Shown: positions 34,901 to 46,700 of the stretch, piece after piece
How positions within the stretch are numbered: position 1 is the stretch's first letter
Layout: each line of letters opens with the position of its first letter
Assembly: GCA_035048815.1 (NCBI GenBank)
Contig: JAUCBN010000011.1
Span: 12,673,501 to 12,737,500, forward strand
Length of the DNA stretch: 64,000 nt
Origin: Abelmoschus esculentus
Taxonomy: Eukaryota > Streptophyta > Magnoliopsida > Malvales > Malvaceae
Direction of reading: 5' to 3'
Notes under the pieces: generated by a model
Told to the model about the DNA's origin: nothing
Database searches by the model: none
What the model saw: only the letters and a program-made list of their open reading frames with translations
Position numbers and translations under genes: made by a program

Positions 34901-36639
34901 ACCAGATTGGTCAGATATTCTCGGCGCTCACCGATGAGAGTTACCTCTCGTCCATCAAAAGTTCTCAGAATCGCCCTCTTACGCTGAAAGTCCAGAGTCA
35001 CTCGGTGAGCGGATAACCAGTCCATCCCCAGAATCAAATCGAAGTCCACAAATGGTAACTTCATCAGATTTGCAGGAAAGATTTCCCCGTGAAGCTCAAG
35101 GGGACAATCTCTGTAAATTTTGGAAATCTCCAACTGGTGGCCTACAGGGCTAAACACTGAAACTGAACTACCAGTATCCTCCTCTGAAATTTTCAGATAC
35201 CCCGCTACAGAACTAGATACATAGGAATGTGTTGACCCATTATCTAACAGTGCGAAGAAGGGAACAGTGTGTACAGAAAATGTACCAGCAATGACGTTTG
35301 GCTCATCTCGGTCCTCTTGCCTCCTCGTGGCATAAACCATACCATACTGAGATCCTCCCGATCTGACAGCTCCTCTGAACTGGCTGGGTCTGCCTCTACT
35401 ACCAGTACCAGATGCAGCGGGTCTACCCTGTCCTCTACCCCCTGCTGGGGTCTGAACTGAAGCCTGTGACTGGCCCGGAGCATAGCTAGACTGTGGTGCC
35501 ACTGGGCAGTCTCGGAGACGGTGATCAAGGGATCCACATCGGAAACAAGCTCCACTCCTCATGCGACACTCTCCGGGGTACCATTTCTTACAGAATGTAC
35601 ACTGTGGTACCGCTCGGGTACCAGTGGATCTAGCTCCACTAGCAGCAGGGACAGCTGATACTGCAGGTCTAGACCGTGTCGAACTCTGCGGCTCATACTC
35701 ATCGCGGCCTCTCTTCCGGGATTGGAAACCCTGACTGTACTGAACAGATGAGGCAGGTTGTCGTCTACCTCTATCCTGACCTTGGGATTCCATCTGAATC
35801 CTTAGAACCTCATTGCGCTCGGCTGTCCTGGCACGCCGAGTGATCATCTTGTACTCAGTATCGTGATGTGTAGCCACTGCAATCTTCAGTGGAATCCGGA
35901 GTCCTTTCAGAAAATGATCACATTTTTGCTTCTCGGTAGTCACTATACCCGGGGCATACTGAAGCAGTCTCAGAAACACAATCTCATAATCTTTGACAGA
36001 CATATCATTCTGCTGCAGATTCAGGAAGTCCTCACGACATTTAGCCAAATACTCTGGTCCCACATATCGGTCCTCAAAACTCTGTCTGAAGAACTCCCAG
36101 TGAATCCTCTCGGAAGCAGTAACCTTTTCTTCTGCCTCCCACCAGTTCAGGGCCTCACCCTGTAGCAAGGATATCGCTGCCCTCAATTTCCTGTCAGAGG
36201 GGTACTCCATCTCAACAAATAGTCGCTGAAGTTTCTTCAGCCAGTATTCTGCATCTGCTGGGTCAGTACCGGTCTTGCCGTCAAACATAGTCATCCCAGC
36301 TGCCAGAAGTTCAGTGGATATGGGTTTCCTGGAACCCTCATTCTAACGCAGAAATCTGAGTAATTCCCTCTGTACTATCACTGAATCCAAACCGACAGCC
36401 TCTCTGTCATCAGGCACATATGGTCCCTCACTCTGGATCGGCTGATCAACCTCGGCTTGCTGAGCCTCGGTCTGTATATCGGGTTGAGCCTCCCCTCCTA
36501 AGTTCTGTGTCAGACTATGAGCCTGTGGCGGGTCCACAGGAGGCGGAATATCACTGGAGGAGGCAACAGATCAACCTCGGCCACGACCTCGGCCACGACC
36601 TCTACCGGTCGCTAATCGGGTACTTCGACGCGGTGGCAT
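31915..36639 (-). pseudogene. Chromovirus gag-pol polyprotein with five nonsense codons
   Basis: One minus-strand frame of 1575 codons from ATG at 36639 to TAA at 31917, with no frameshift. Order: arginine-glycine N-terminus; gag domain (about 36300-35800); CCHC knuckle CFRCGSLDHRLRDC (about 35540); protease with LLDNGSTHSY, where D-N-G replaces the usual D-S/T-G; reverse transcriptase with VFIDDILVYS (about 34230); RNase H with TDHKSLKYL (about 33600); integrase with the zinc-binding H/C residues (MHPGGDKMY...CLTCQ) and acidic residues in TMDFVSGLP and SDRDPRF; chromodomain ending in WEPKS...YPHLF. In-frame stops lie at 36571-36573, 36343-36345, 33889-33891, 33721-33723 and 32767-32769. Three of these (CGA, CAG and TGG codons by family comparison) fit C-to-T type transitions. 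Confidence 0.95.
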
Positions 36640-36810
36640 AGTAGAATATCTACAGAAGACAGGCAGAATCCTATTAGTGTCGGTACTTGGAGTAATATTC
36701 GGAATAATTCAAAAATTTTCAAAATTTGAGTCAGAACAGAAATCCGGATTTTTCAAATAATTTACAAAACAGTTTCAGATCAAAAATCATTTCGGACTTC
36801 ACAGTCCGTG
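36640..36810 (-). other. 5' untranslated leader of the chromovirus
   Basis: About 170 bp between primer site and gag ATG on the minus strand. No frame of its own. It probably carries packaging signals, but none is recognisable by eye. Confidence 0.7.
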
Positions 36811-36833
36811 GGTTGAACCGGGCTCTGATACCA
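36811..36833 (-). promoter_or_regulatory. Primer-binding site, tRNA-iMet type
   Basis: On the minus strand this reads TGGTATCAGAGCCCGGTT, matching the usual initiator-methionine tRNA primer site for its first 13 bases. It lies five bases inside the 5' LTR, and so identifies 36839-39024 as the 5' LTR. Confidence 0.95.
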
Positions 36834-36838
36834 CTAAA

Positions 36839-39024
36839 TGTAACCTCTAAAATGTAACCTAATTTCTTAGATTACAAGTTAGGGTTTACGGCTTGAAATC
36901 TTGTTTCCCAAGTTAGGGTTTTACAAAAATTAAATATAAAATATTCGGATAAATACTGAATAATTAATAAATTAAAATAATAATAAAATTAACATTTTAA
37001 AATAACGTTCAACCCATAATTTATAAACAATAAATGTAACAAAATCCCATAAACATTTAATTACAGAAATATTGTCCAAATACTATAAATAATTCGGAAT
37101 CCGAAAATGATTACATACTATAAATATCAGTACTGAAACAGGATCCTCCAAGTACCGTACCGAGTCTAAGTCTGAGATCTGAAACAAGAACCTGAGAGGG
37201 TGTAAGCTGGGGAGCCTAGTGTGTCTCTAAAACAGATAAGCGGAATACAGAACAGAAATGCAGAACAGACTGAGTATGCATGATATGCACCCATCTCCGA
37301 ACACCACAGAAGAGTTGGTCCCCAGACCAATCTAACACCATCACACCAACAGAAGTGGTACTCGACCCGAAGGTGGAGCCACTGAACAGAAGTGATATAA
37401 TCACTAACTTCCCCGTACACAGAATATAACCCAGATGCCATGATGTATGCAGATACAGAATCAGAATGCATGCCTATTAGCTAACAGGAGGCAAGCATGA
37501 CAGAAACAGAAACAGATATGACAGAACAGAATGATGCATGATCATACGGATAACAGATTCAAATATACAGATCAACAGAAATTTACAGGCTGAACGGGAG
37601 AGAACACACCTGTATCAGAGACTCAACGACGACCCTGACGTCTACTGGACTCGGCTCTACCACCGGGCTGAGCAGGAGTAGAGTCTACAAACAACGGAAA
37701 TATATTAGACATCCTACTATGCCACACTACAGTAAAATAAATTAAACAGAATTTAACTGTTACTCACGTGAAGGTCCCGAATGCTGATGTATCGGTCCAC
37801 GTACAGGAGGAGGAGAAGGAAATTGCTCGGGGTCGGAATCCTCGTCACCTGAAGCAAACAGAAACGCGTTCAGAAACTTTTACAGAAATTTTCAAGATAA
37901 CTTATCGAACTTAAAACTCCCAAAAACGACACTTCGGGTTCGAATTTCGAAAAACGGACCGCTCCATTGGATTCAGGACGTCGAAAAACATAAAGTGGGC
38001 CCGGGTCGAAAAAGTCAACTGCTGACGTCAGCACTGGTCAACGCTGACGTCAGCAATGACGTCATCAGTCAACGCTGACGTCAGCAGATGACGTCAGCCG
38101 GGTCGGAAAACGGGTCGGGTCGGGTTGTCGGGTTGGGTCGGGCAGTCTGGTCGAGTCTGGGTTCGGGTCGGACGGGTTGACGGGTCTGGGCTGGGTTGCG
38201 GTTCGGTCAGGCCGGTCGGTCTGGTTCTGGGCCGGTTCTGGGTGAGCCGGTTCGGTCGGTTTGGGCCGGTTTCCCTGCACTGTTTGTTTCTCGGGAAAAT
38301 CTGGGAATTTCCCAGATTTTCTCTCTTTCCAAACAGAGCCAAAAACGCGAATAATCCCCCTTTTTCGATTCAATTTTCAACTAAATTCGATCCAACATAT
38401 CCTACAATGATTCCCTTACTCGATTCTCATCAAAAACAACATCAACACTTGATTAAAATCGATTCAAGAGCACCCAAAAATACTTCCACATTTTAACACG
38501 TTCAAAACAGAAACCTGACCTCTTAAAGACTCACAAACTATTCGATTGATTCAAACCAAAAAGGACAGGCTCTAAACCACCACCAAACAACACCACACAA
38601 ACGATTCCAACTAAACTGAAATAATATAATAATAATAATCGTTTCTTACCAACAAAGAGCCCAAGGAAGAAGACAACTTCAAAACCCAAAAATCGACAGT
38701 AACAGAGAGGTAGAACGATTCGAATGATTTGAATCCAACCAGCAATGTTTCAATTTTAAAATCTGAATTTTATTAAAAATTAAATCCTCCATAACTCACC
38801 TGGTTTCGGTTACAGAAGGAGGAACGTTCCTTCAAAAAAAAATGGGTTAATTACCAAGGAAGGGTTTATAATTTTTTGAACTCTTTCAATTTGACCCTTA
38901 AGTTTTCAAAAGTTTCAATTTAGTCCCTTATTTTCTGAATTTTAATCCCCAAAATTTTAGGGTTTTAATCTAGGGATTTTGACTTTATACTAGGGGATTT
39001 TGACTCGGATTTCGGGTTATTACA
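36839..39024 (-). repeat. 5' LTR of the chromovirus
   Basis: 2186 bp, running TGTAACCTC to TTATTACA. It carries five TGACGTCA palindromes (38023, 38045, 38057, 38076, 38089). It also has a GC-rich block at about 38111-38307 that is missing from the partner LTR. Confidence 0.95.
38111..38307 (+). other. G-rich LTR block with quadruplex-forming potential
   Basis: On the plus strand, GGG runs occur at 38112, 38117, 38122, 38130, 38135 and 38140, separated by 2-5 bases, which fits the standard G3N1-7 quadruplex pattern. The rest is rich in CGGGT and CCGGT words. Open frames across it on the minus strand are proline/arginine-rich artefacts. Short GGAAAA similarity at both ends suggests how the partner LTR lost it. 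Confidence 0.8.
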
Positions 39025-42000
39025 AAAAGCCCATAATTAACTATTTGAACTCATAAAATTTGATTTAATAACTTTTGGTTATCGTTTTGTTGCGATTAAA
39101 ATGTGCTTGTCTAAGAGGGCTTTATAGCGAATCCGTTTGAATTTTAACCAAGTAGAAAATTGAAAATTTGAGATTAATTTGTATAATTATGTTCAAAAGC
39201 CCATAATTAACTATTTAAACTCATAAAATTTGATTTAATAACTTTTGGTTGTCGTTTTGTTGCAATTAAAACGAGCATGTCTAAAGGGGCTTTATAGTGA
39301 ATCTGTTCGAATTTTAACCGAGTAAAAAGCTAAAAATTTGAGATTAATATGTATAATTTTGTTCAAAAGCCCATAATTAACTATTTGAACTCATAAAATT
39401 TGATTTAATAACTTTTGGTTGTCGTTTTGTTTCAATTAAAGCGTTCATGTCTAAAGATGCTTTACATCGAATCCGTTCAAATTTTAATCGAGTAAAAAGC
39501 TGAAAATTTGATATTAATCTGTATAATTTTGTTCAAAAGCCCATAATTAACTATTTGAACTCATAAAATTTGATTTAATAACTTTTGGTTTTCGTTTTGT
39601 TGCGATTAAAACGTGCATGTCTAAATTGGCTTTATAGCGAATCCGTTCGAATTTTAACCGAGTAAAAAGTTGAAAATTTGATATTAATCTGTACAACTTT
39701 GTTCAAAAGCCCATAACTAACAATTTGAACTTATAAAATTTGATTCAATAACTTTTGGTTGTCGTTTTCTTGTGATTAAAACGTGCATGTCTAAAGGGGC
39801 TTTATGGTTAATCCGTTCGAATTTTAACCGAGTGAAAAGCTGAAAATTTGAGATTAATCTGAATAATTATGTTCAACAGCCCATAATTAACTATATGAAC
39901 TCATAAAATTTGATTTAATAACTTTTGGTTATCGTTTTGTTGCGACTAAAATGAGCTTGTCTAAGAGGGCTTTATAGCGAATCCGTTTGAATGTTAACCG
40001 AGTAGAAAACTGAAAATTTGAGATTAATCTGTATAATTTTGTTCAAAAGCCCATAATTAACTATTTGAACTCATAAAATTTGATTTAATAATTTTTGGTT
40101 GTCGTTTTGTTGCGATTAAAACGTGCATGTCTAAAGTTGCTTTATAGTGAATCGGTTCGAATTTTAACCGAGTAAAAAGCTGAAAATTTGATATTAATTT
40201 GTATAAATTTGTTCAAAAACCCATTATTAACAATTTGAACTCATAAAATTTGATTTAATAACTTTTTGTTGTTGTTTTGTTGTGATTAAAACGTGCATGT
40301 CTAAAGGTGCTTTATAATCAATCCGTTCGAATTTTAACCGAGTAAAGAGCTGAAAATTTGAGATTAATCTGAATAATTATGTTCAAAAGCCCATAATTAA
40401 CTATTTGAAATCGTAAAATTTGATTTAATAACTTTTAGCTATTGTTTTGTTGCGATTAAAATGTGCTTGTCTAAGAGGGCTTTATAGCGAATCCGTTTGA
40501 ATTTTAACCAAGTAGAAAATTGAAAATTTGAGATTAATCTGTATAATTTTGTTCAAAAGCCCATAATTAACTATTTGAACTCATAAAATTTGATTTAATA
40601 ACTTTTGGTTGTCGTTTTATTGCAATTAAAACTAGCATGTCTAAAGGGGCTTTATAGTGAATCCGTTCAAATTTTAACTGAGTAAAAAGTTGAAAATTTG
40701 AGATTAATCTGTATAATTTTGTTCAAAAGCCCATAATTAACTATTTGAACTCATAAAATTTGATTTAATAACTTTTGATTGTTGTTTTGTTTCGATTAAA
40801 ACGTGCATGTCTAAAGGGGCTTTATAGCAAATCCGTTCAAATTTTAACCGAGTAAAAAGCTGAAAATTTGAGATTAATCTGTATAATTTTGTTCAAAAGC
40901 CCATAATTAAGTATTTGAACTCATAAAATTTGATTTAATAACTTTTGGTTTTCGTTTTGTTGCGATTAAAACGTGCATGTCTAAATTGGCTTTATAGCGA
41001 ATCCGTTCGAATTTTAACCGAGTAAAAAGTTGAAAATTTGATATTAATCTGTACAACTTTGTTCAAAAGCCCATAACTAACAATTTGAACTTATAAAATT
41101 TGATTCAATAACTTTTGGTTGTCGTTTTCTTGTGATTAAAACGTGCATGTCTAAAGGGGCTTTATGGTTAATCCGTTCGAATTTTAACCGAGTGAAAAGC
41201 TGAAAATTTGAGATTAATCTGAATAATTATGTTCAACAGCCCATAATTAACTATATGAACTCATAAAATTTGATTTAATAACTTTTGGTTATCGTTTTGT
41301 TGCGACTAAAATGAGCTTGTCTAAGAGGGCTTTATAGCGAATCCGTTTGAATGTTAACCGAGTAGAAAACTGAAAATTTGAGATTAATCTGTATAATTTT
41401 GTTCAAAAGCCCATAATTAACTATTTGAACTCATAAAATTTGATTTAATAATTTTTGGTTGTCGTTTTGTTGCGATTAAAACGTGCATGTCTAAAGTTGC
41501 TTTATAGTGAATCGGTTCGAATTTTAACCGAGTAAAAAGCTGAAAATTTGATATTAATTTGTATAAATTTGTTCAAAAACCCATTATTAACAATTTGAAC
41601 TCATAAAATTTGATTTAATAACTTTTTGTTGTTGTTTTGTTGTGATTAAAACGTGCATGTCTAAAGGTGCTTTATAATTAATCCGTTCGAATTTTAACCG
41701 AGTAAAGAGCTGAAAATTTGAGATTAATCTGAATAATTATGTTCAAAAGCCCATAATTAACTATTTGAAATCATAAAATTTGATTTAATAACTTTTAGTT
41801 ATTGTTTTGTTGCGATTAAAATGTGCTTGTCTAAGAGGGCTTTATAGCGAATCCGTTTGAATTTTAACCAAGTAGAAAATTGAAAATTTGAGATTAATCT
41901 GTATAATTTTGTTCAAAAGCCCATAATTAACTATTTGAACTCATAAAATTTGATTTAATAACTTTTGGTTGTCGTTTTGTTGCAATTAAAACTAGCATGT

Positions 42001-43700
42001 CTAAAGGGGCTTTATAGTGAATCCGTTCAAATTTTAACTGAGTAAAAAGTTGAAAATTTGAGATTAATCTGTATAATTTTGTTCAAAAGCCCATAATTAA
42101 CTATTTGAACTCATAAAATTTGATTTAATAACTTTTGATTGTTGTTTTGTTTCGATTAAAACGTGCATGTCTAAAGGGGCTTTATAGCAAATCCATTCAA
42201 ATTTTAACCGAGTAAAAAGCTGAAAATTTGAGATTAATCTGTATAATTTTGTTCAAAAACCCATAATTAAGTATTTGAACTCATAAAATTTGATTTAATA
42301 ACTTTTGGTTTTCGTTTTGTTGCGATTAAAACGTGCATGTCTAAATTGGCTTTATAGCGAATCCGTTCGAATTTTAACCGAGTAAAAAGTTGAAAATTTG
42401 ATATTAATCTGTACAACTTTGTTCAAAAGCCCATAACTAACAATTTGAACTTATAAAATTTGATTCAATAACTTTTGGCTGTCGTTTTGTTGTGATTAAA
42501 ACGTGCATGTCTAAAGGGGCTTTATGGTTAATCCGTTCGAATTTTAACCGAGTAAAAAGCTGAAAATTTGAGATTAATCTGAATAATTATGTTCAAAAGC
42601 CCATAATTAACTATTTGAACTCATAAAATTTGATTTAATAACTTTTGGTTATCGTTTTGTTGCGATTAAAACGTGCATGCCTAAAGTGGCTTTATAGCGA
42701 ATCCGTTCGAATTTTAACCGAGTAAAAAGTTGAAAATTTGATATTAATCTGTACAACTTTGTTCAAAAGCCCATAACTAACAATTTGAACTCATAAAATT
42801 TAATTTAATAACTTTTGGTTGTCGTTTTGTTGTGATTAAAACGTACATGTCTAAAGGGGCTTTATAGTTAATCCGTTCGAATTTTAACCGAGTAAAAAGC
42901 TGAAAATTTTAGATTAATCTGTATAATTATGTTCAAAAGCCCATAATTAACTATTTGAACTCATAAAATTTGATTTAATAACTTTTGATTATCGATTTGT
43001 TGCGATTAAAATGTACTTGTCTAAGGGGGCTTTATAGCGAATCCGTTCGAATTTTAACCGAGTAGAAAACTGAAAATTTGAGATTAATTTGTATAAATTT
43101 GTTCAAAAGCCCATAATTAACTATTTGAACTCATAAAATTTGATTTAATAACTTTTGGTTGTCGTTTTGTTGCGATTAAAACGTGCATGTCTAAAGTTGC
43201 TTTATAGCGAATCCGTTCAAAATTTAACCGAGTAAAAAGCTGAAAATTTGATATTAATCTGTATAACTTTGTTCAAAAACCCATAATTAACAATTTGAAC
43301 TCATAAAATTTGATTTAATAACTTTTTGTTTTCGTTTTGTTGTGATTAAAACCTGCATGTCTAAAGGGGCTTTATAATTAATCCGTTCGAATTTTAACCG
43401 AGTAAAAAGCTGAAAATTTGAGATTAATCTAAATAATTATGTTCAAAAGCCCATAATTAACTATTTAAACTTATAAAATTTGATTTAATAACTTTTGGTT
43501 ATCGTTTTGTTGCGATTAAAATGTGCTTGTCTAAGGTGGTTTTATAGAGAATCCGTTTGAATTTTAACCGAGTAGTAAACTGAAAATTTGAGATTAATGT
43601 GTATAATTTTGTTCAAAAGCCCATAATTAACTCTTTGAACTCATAAAATTTGATTTAATAACTTTTTGTTGTCGTTATGTTGCGATTAAAACGAGCATGT
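39025..43700. repeat. Higher-order repeat (8 x 170 = 1360 bp), part right of the insertion
   Basis: Marker variants recur at exactly 1360 bp. CTAAATTGGC occurs at 39621, 40981 and 42341. CTAAGAGGGC with CCAAGTAGAAAATTG occurs at 39111, 40471 and 41831. TTTATGGTTA occurs at 39801, 41161 and 42521. After about 42650 the spacing changes: the next matching monomers are 1700 bp on (41321 to 43021, 41831 to 43531), an expansion by two monomers. Together with the part at 28000-29889, about four to five copies are visible. Confidence 0.9.
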
Positions 43701-46700
43701 CTAAAGGTGCTTTATAGTGAATCCGTTCGAATTTTAACCGAGTAAAAAGTTGAAAATTTGAGATTAATCTGTATAATTTTGTTCAAAAGCCCATAATTAA
43801 CTATTTGAACTCATAAAATTTGATTTAATAACTTTTGGTTGTTGTTTTGTTTCGATTAAAACGTGCATGCCTAAAGGGGCTTTATAGCGAATCCGTTCAA
43901 ATTTTAACCGAGTAAAAAGCTGAAAATTTGAGATTAATCTGTATAATTTTGTTCAAAAGCCCATAATTAACTATTTGAACTCATAAAATTTGATTTAATA
44001 ACTTTTGGTTATCGTTTTGTTTCAATTAAAACGTTCATGTCTAAAGGGGTTTTATAGCGAATCCGTTCAAATTTTAACCGAGTAAAAAGCTGAAAATTTG
44101 AGATTAATCTGTATAATTTTGTTCAAAAGCCCATAATTAATAATTTGAGCATATTAAATTTGTTTTAATAAATTTTGATTATCGTTTTCTTGCGACTAAA
44201 ACGTGCATGTGTAAAGGGGCTATTTTAAAACGTGCATGTCTAAAGGGGCTTTATAGCGAATCCGTTCAAATTTTAACCGAGTACAAAGCTGAAAATTTGA
44301 GATTAATCTGTATAATTTTGTTCAAAATCCCATAATTAACAATTTAAACTCATAAAATTTTATTTAATAACGTTTGATTGTCGTTTTGTTGCGATTAAAA
44401 CGTGTATATCTAAAGGGGCTTTATAGTTAATCCGTTCGAATTTTAACCGAGTAAAAAGCTGAAAATTTGAGATTAATCTGTATAATTATGTTCAAAAGCC
44501 CATAATTAACAATTTGAACATATTAAATTTGTTTTAATAAATTTTGATTATCGTTTTCTTGTGATTAAAACGTGCATGTCTAAAGGGACTTTATAGCGAA
44601 TCCGTTCGAATTTTATCCGAGTAAAATGCTGAAAATTTGAGATTATTCTGTATAATTTTGTTCAGAAGCATATAATTAACTATTTGAACTAATAAAAATT
44701 TATTTAATAATATTTGGTTGTCGTTTTGTTATGATTAAAACATGCATATCTAAAGGGGCTTTATAGCTAATCCGTTCGAATTTTAACCGAGTAAAAAGCT
44801 AAAAATTTGAGATTAATACAATTATGTTCAAAAGCTCATAATTAACAAATTGAACTTATAGAATTTGATTTAATAACTTTTGGTTGTCATTTTATTGTGA
44901 TTAAAACGAGCATGTCTAAACGGGCTTTATAGCGAATCCGTTTGAATTTTAACCGAGTAAAAAGCTGAAAATTTGATATTAATCTTATAATTATGTCCAA
45001 AAGCCCATAATTAACAAATTGAACTCATAAAAGTTGATTTAATAACTTTTGGTTGTAGATTTGTTGCGATTAAAACGTGTATGTCTAAAGGGGCTTTATA
45101 GCGAATCCGTTCAAATTTTAACCGAGTAAAAAGCTAAAAATTTGAGATTAATCTGTATAATTATGTTCAAAAGCCCATAATTAACAAATTAAACTCATAA
45201 AATTTGATTTAATAACTTTTGGTTGCCGTTGTTTGCGATTAAAAAGTGCATCTCTCAAGGGGCTTTATAGAGAATCCGTTCGAATTTTAACCGATTAAAA
45301 AGCTGAAAATTTGAGATTAATCTGTATAATTATGTTCAAAAGCCCATAATTAACTATTTGAACTCATAAAATTTGATTTAATAACTTTTGGTTGTCGTTT
45401 TGTTGTGATTAGAATGTGCTTGTTTAAGGGGGCTTTATAGTGAATCCGTTCCATTTTAACAGAGTAAAAAGCTGAAAATTTAAGATTAATCTGTATAATT
45501 TTGTTGAAAAGCCCATAATTAACTATTTGAACTCATAGAATTTGATTTAGTGACTTTTGGTTGTCGTTTTGTTGTGATTAAAACGTGTATGTATAAAGGG
45601 GCTTTATAGCGAATCTGTTCGAATTTTAACTGAGTAAAAAGCTTAAAATTTGAGATTAATCTGTATAATTGTGTTCAAAAGCCCATTATTAACTATTTGA
45701 ACTCATAAAATTTGATTTAATAAGTTTGGTTGTCGTTTTGTTGCGATTAAATCGTGCATGTCTAAATGACCTTTATTGAGAATAAGTTCAAAATTTAAAC
45801 GAGTAAAAAGCTAAAAATTTTGGATGAATCTGTATAGTTATGTTCAAAAGCCCATAATTAACAATTTGAACTCATAAAATATGATTTAATAACTTTTGGT
45901 TGTCGTTTTGTTGTGATTAAAACGTGCATGTCTAAATGACCTTTATTGAGAATCAGTTCGAATTTTAACCGAGTAAAAAGCTGAAAATTTTAGATTAATC
46001 TTTATAATTATGTTCAAAATCCCATAATTAACAATTTGAACTCATAAAATTTTATTTAATAAGTTTTGGTTGTCGTTTTGTTGCGATTAAAATGTGCATG
46101 TCTAAATGACCTTTATTGAGAACCAGTTCGAGTTTTAACCGAGTAAAAAGCTTAAAATTTGAGATTAATCGATTTAATATTGTTCAAATGCCCATAATTA
46201 AAAATTTGAACTAATAAAATTTGATTTAATATCTTTTAGTTGTCGTTTTGTTGCAATTAAAAGTTGCATGTCTAAAGAGGATTTATAGCAAATCCGTTCG
46301 AATTTTAACAGAGTAAAAAGCTGAAAATTTTAGATTAATCTGTATAATTTTGTTCAAACGCCTATAATTAACTATTTGAACTAATAAAAATTGATTTAAT
46401 AATATTTGGTTGTTGTTTTGTTACGATTAAAACCTGCATGTTTAAAAGGGCTTTATTGACATTTAGTTCGATTTAACCGAGTAAAAAGCTTAAAATTTGA
46501 GATTAATCTGTATAATTATGTTCAAAAGCCCAAAATTAACAATTTGAACTCATAAAATTTGATTGAATAACTTTTAGTTGTCGTTTTTTGCGATTAAAAC
46601 GTGCATGTCTAAAGGGGCATTATAGCTAATCCGTTCGAATTTTAACCGAGTAAAAACCTGAAAATTTGAGATTAATCTTATAATTATGTTCAAAAGAACA

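Larger units (their letters stand above)
29890..39024 (-). mobile_element. Full-length chromovirus (Ty3/gypsy) inserted in the satellite
   Basis: A 9135-bp LTR retrotransposon on the minus strand, with 3' LTR 29890-31902, polypurine tract 31904-31916, gag-pol 31915-36639, primer site 36811-36833 and 5' LTR 36839-39024. A 5-bp target duplication, AAAAG, flanks it. The chromodomain at the pol C-terminus and the domain order place it among chromoviruses, most like the Tekay/Del lineage. By hand I count about 20 substitutions between the LTRs over 2.0 kb, roughly 1 percent, so the insertion is young. The coding frame nonetheless has five nonsense codons, so this copy cannot make its own proteins. 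Confidence 0.95.

Noticed and set aside
33049..36641. Several plus-strand ORFs opposite gag-pol
   Set aside because: They are antisense shadows of the chromovirus coding region.
30217..37471. Paired 101-codon frames in both chromovirus LTRs (30522-30217 and 37471-37166)
   Set aside because: They are near-identical because the LTRs are. Similarity to the frame at 356-652 reflects a conserved LTR segment. No recognised domain or start context.
38065..38373. Proline/arginine-rich minus-strand ORFs and the glycine-rich plus-strand ORF at 38125-38496
   Set aside because: They are open only because the CGGGT-rich LTR block lacks stop codons. No domain, and the block is deleted in the partner LTR.
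29890..39024. Assignment to the centromere-specific CRM clade
   Set aside because: The chromodomain is of the classical type with conserved WxxxGxxEATWE-like order, as in Tekay/Del elements. CRM elements usually carry a different C-terminal motif. Location in a satellite alone is not enough.
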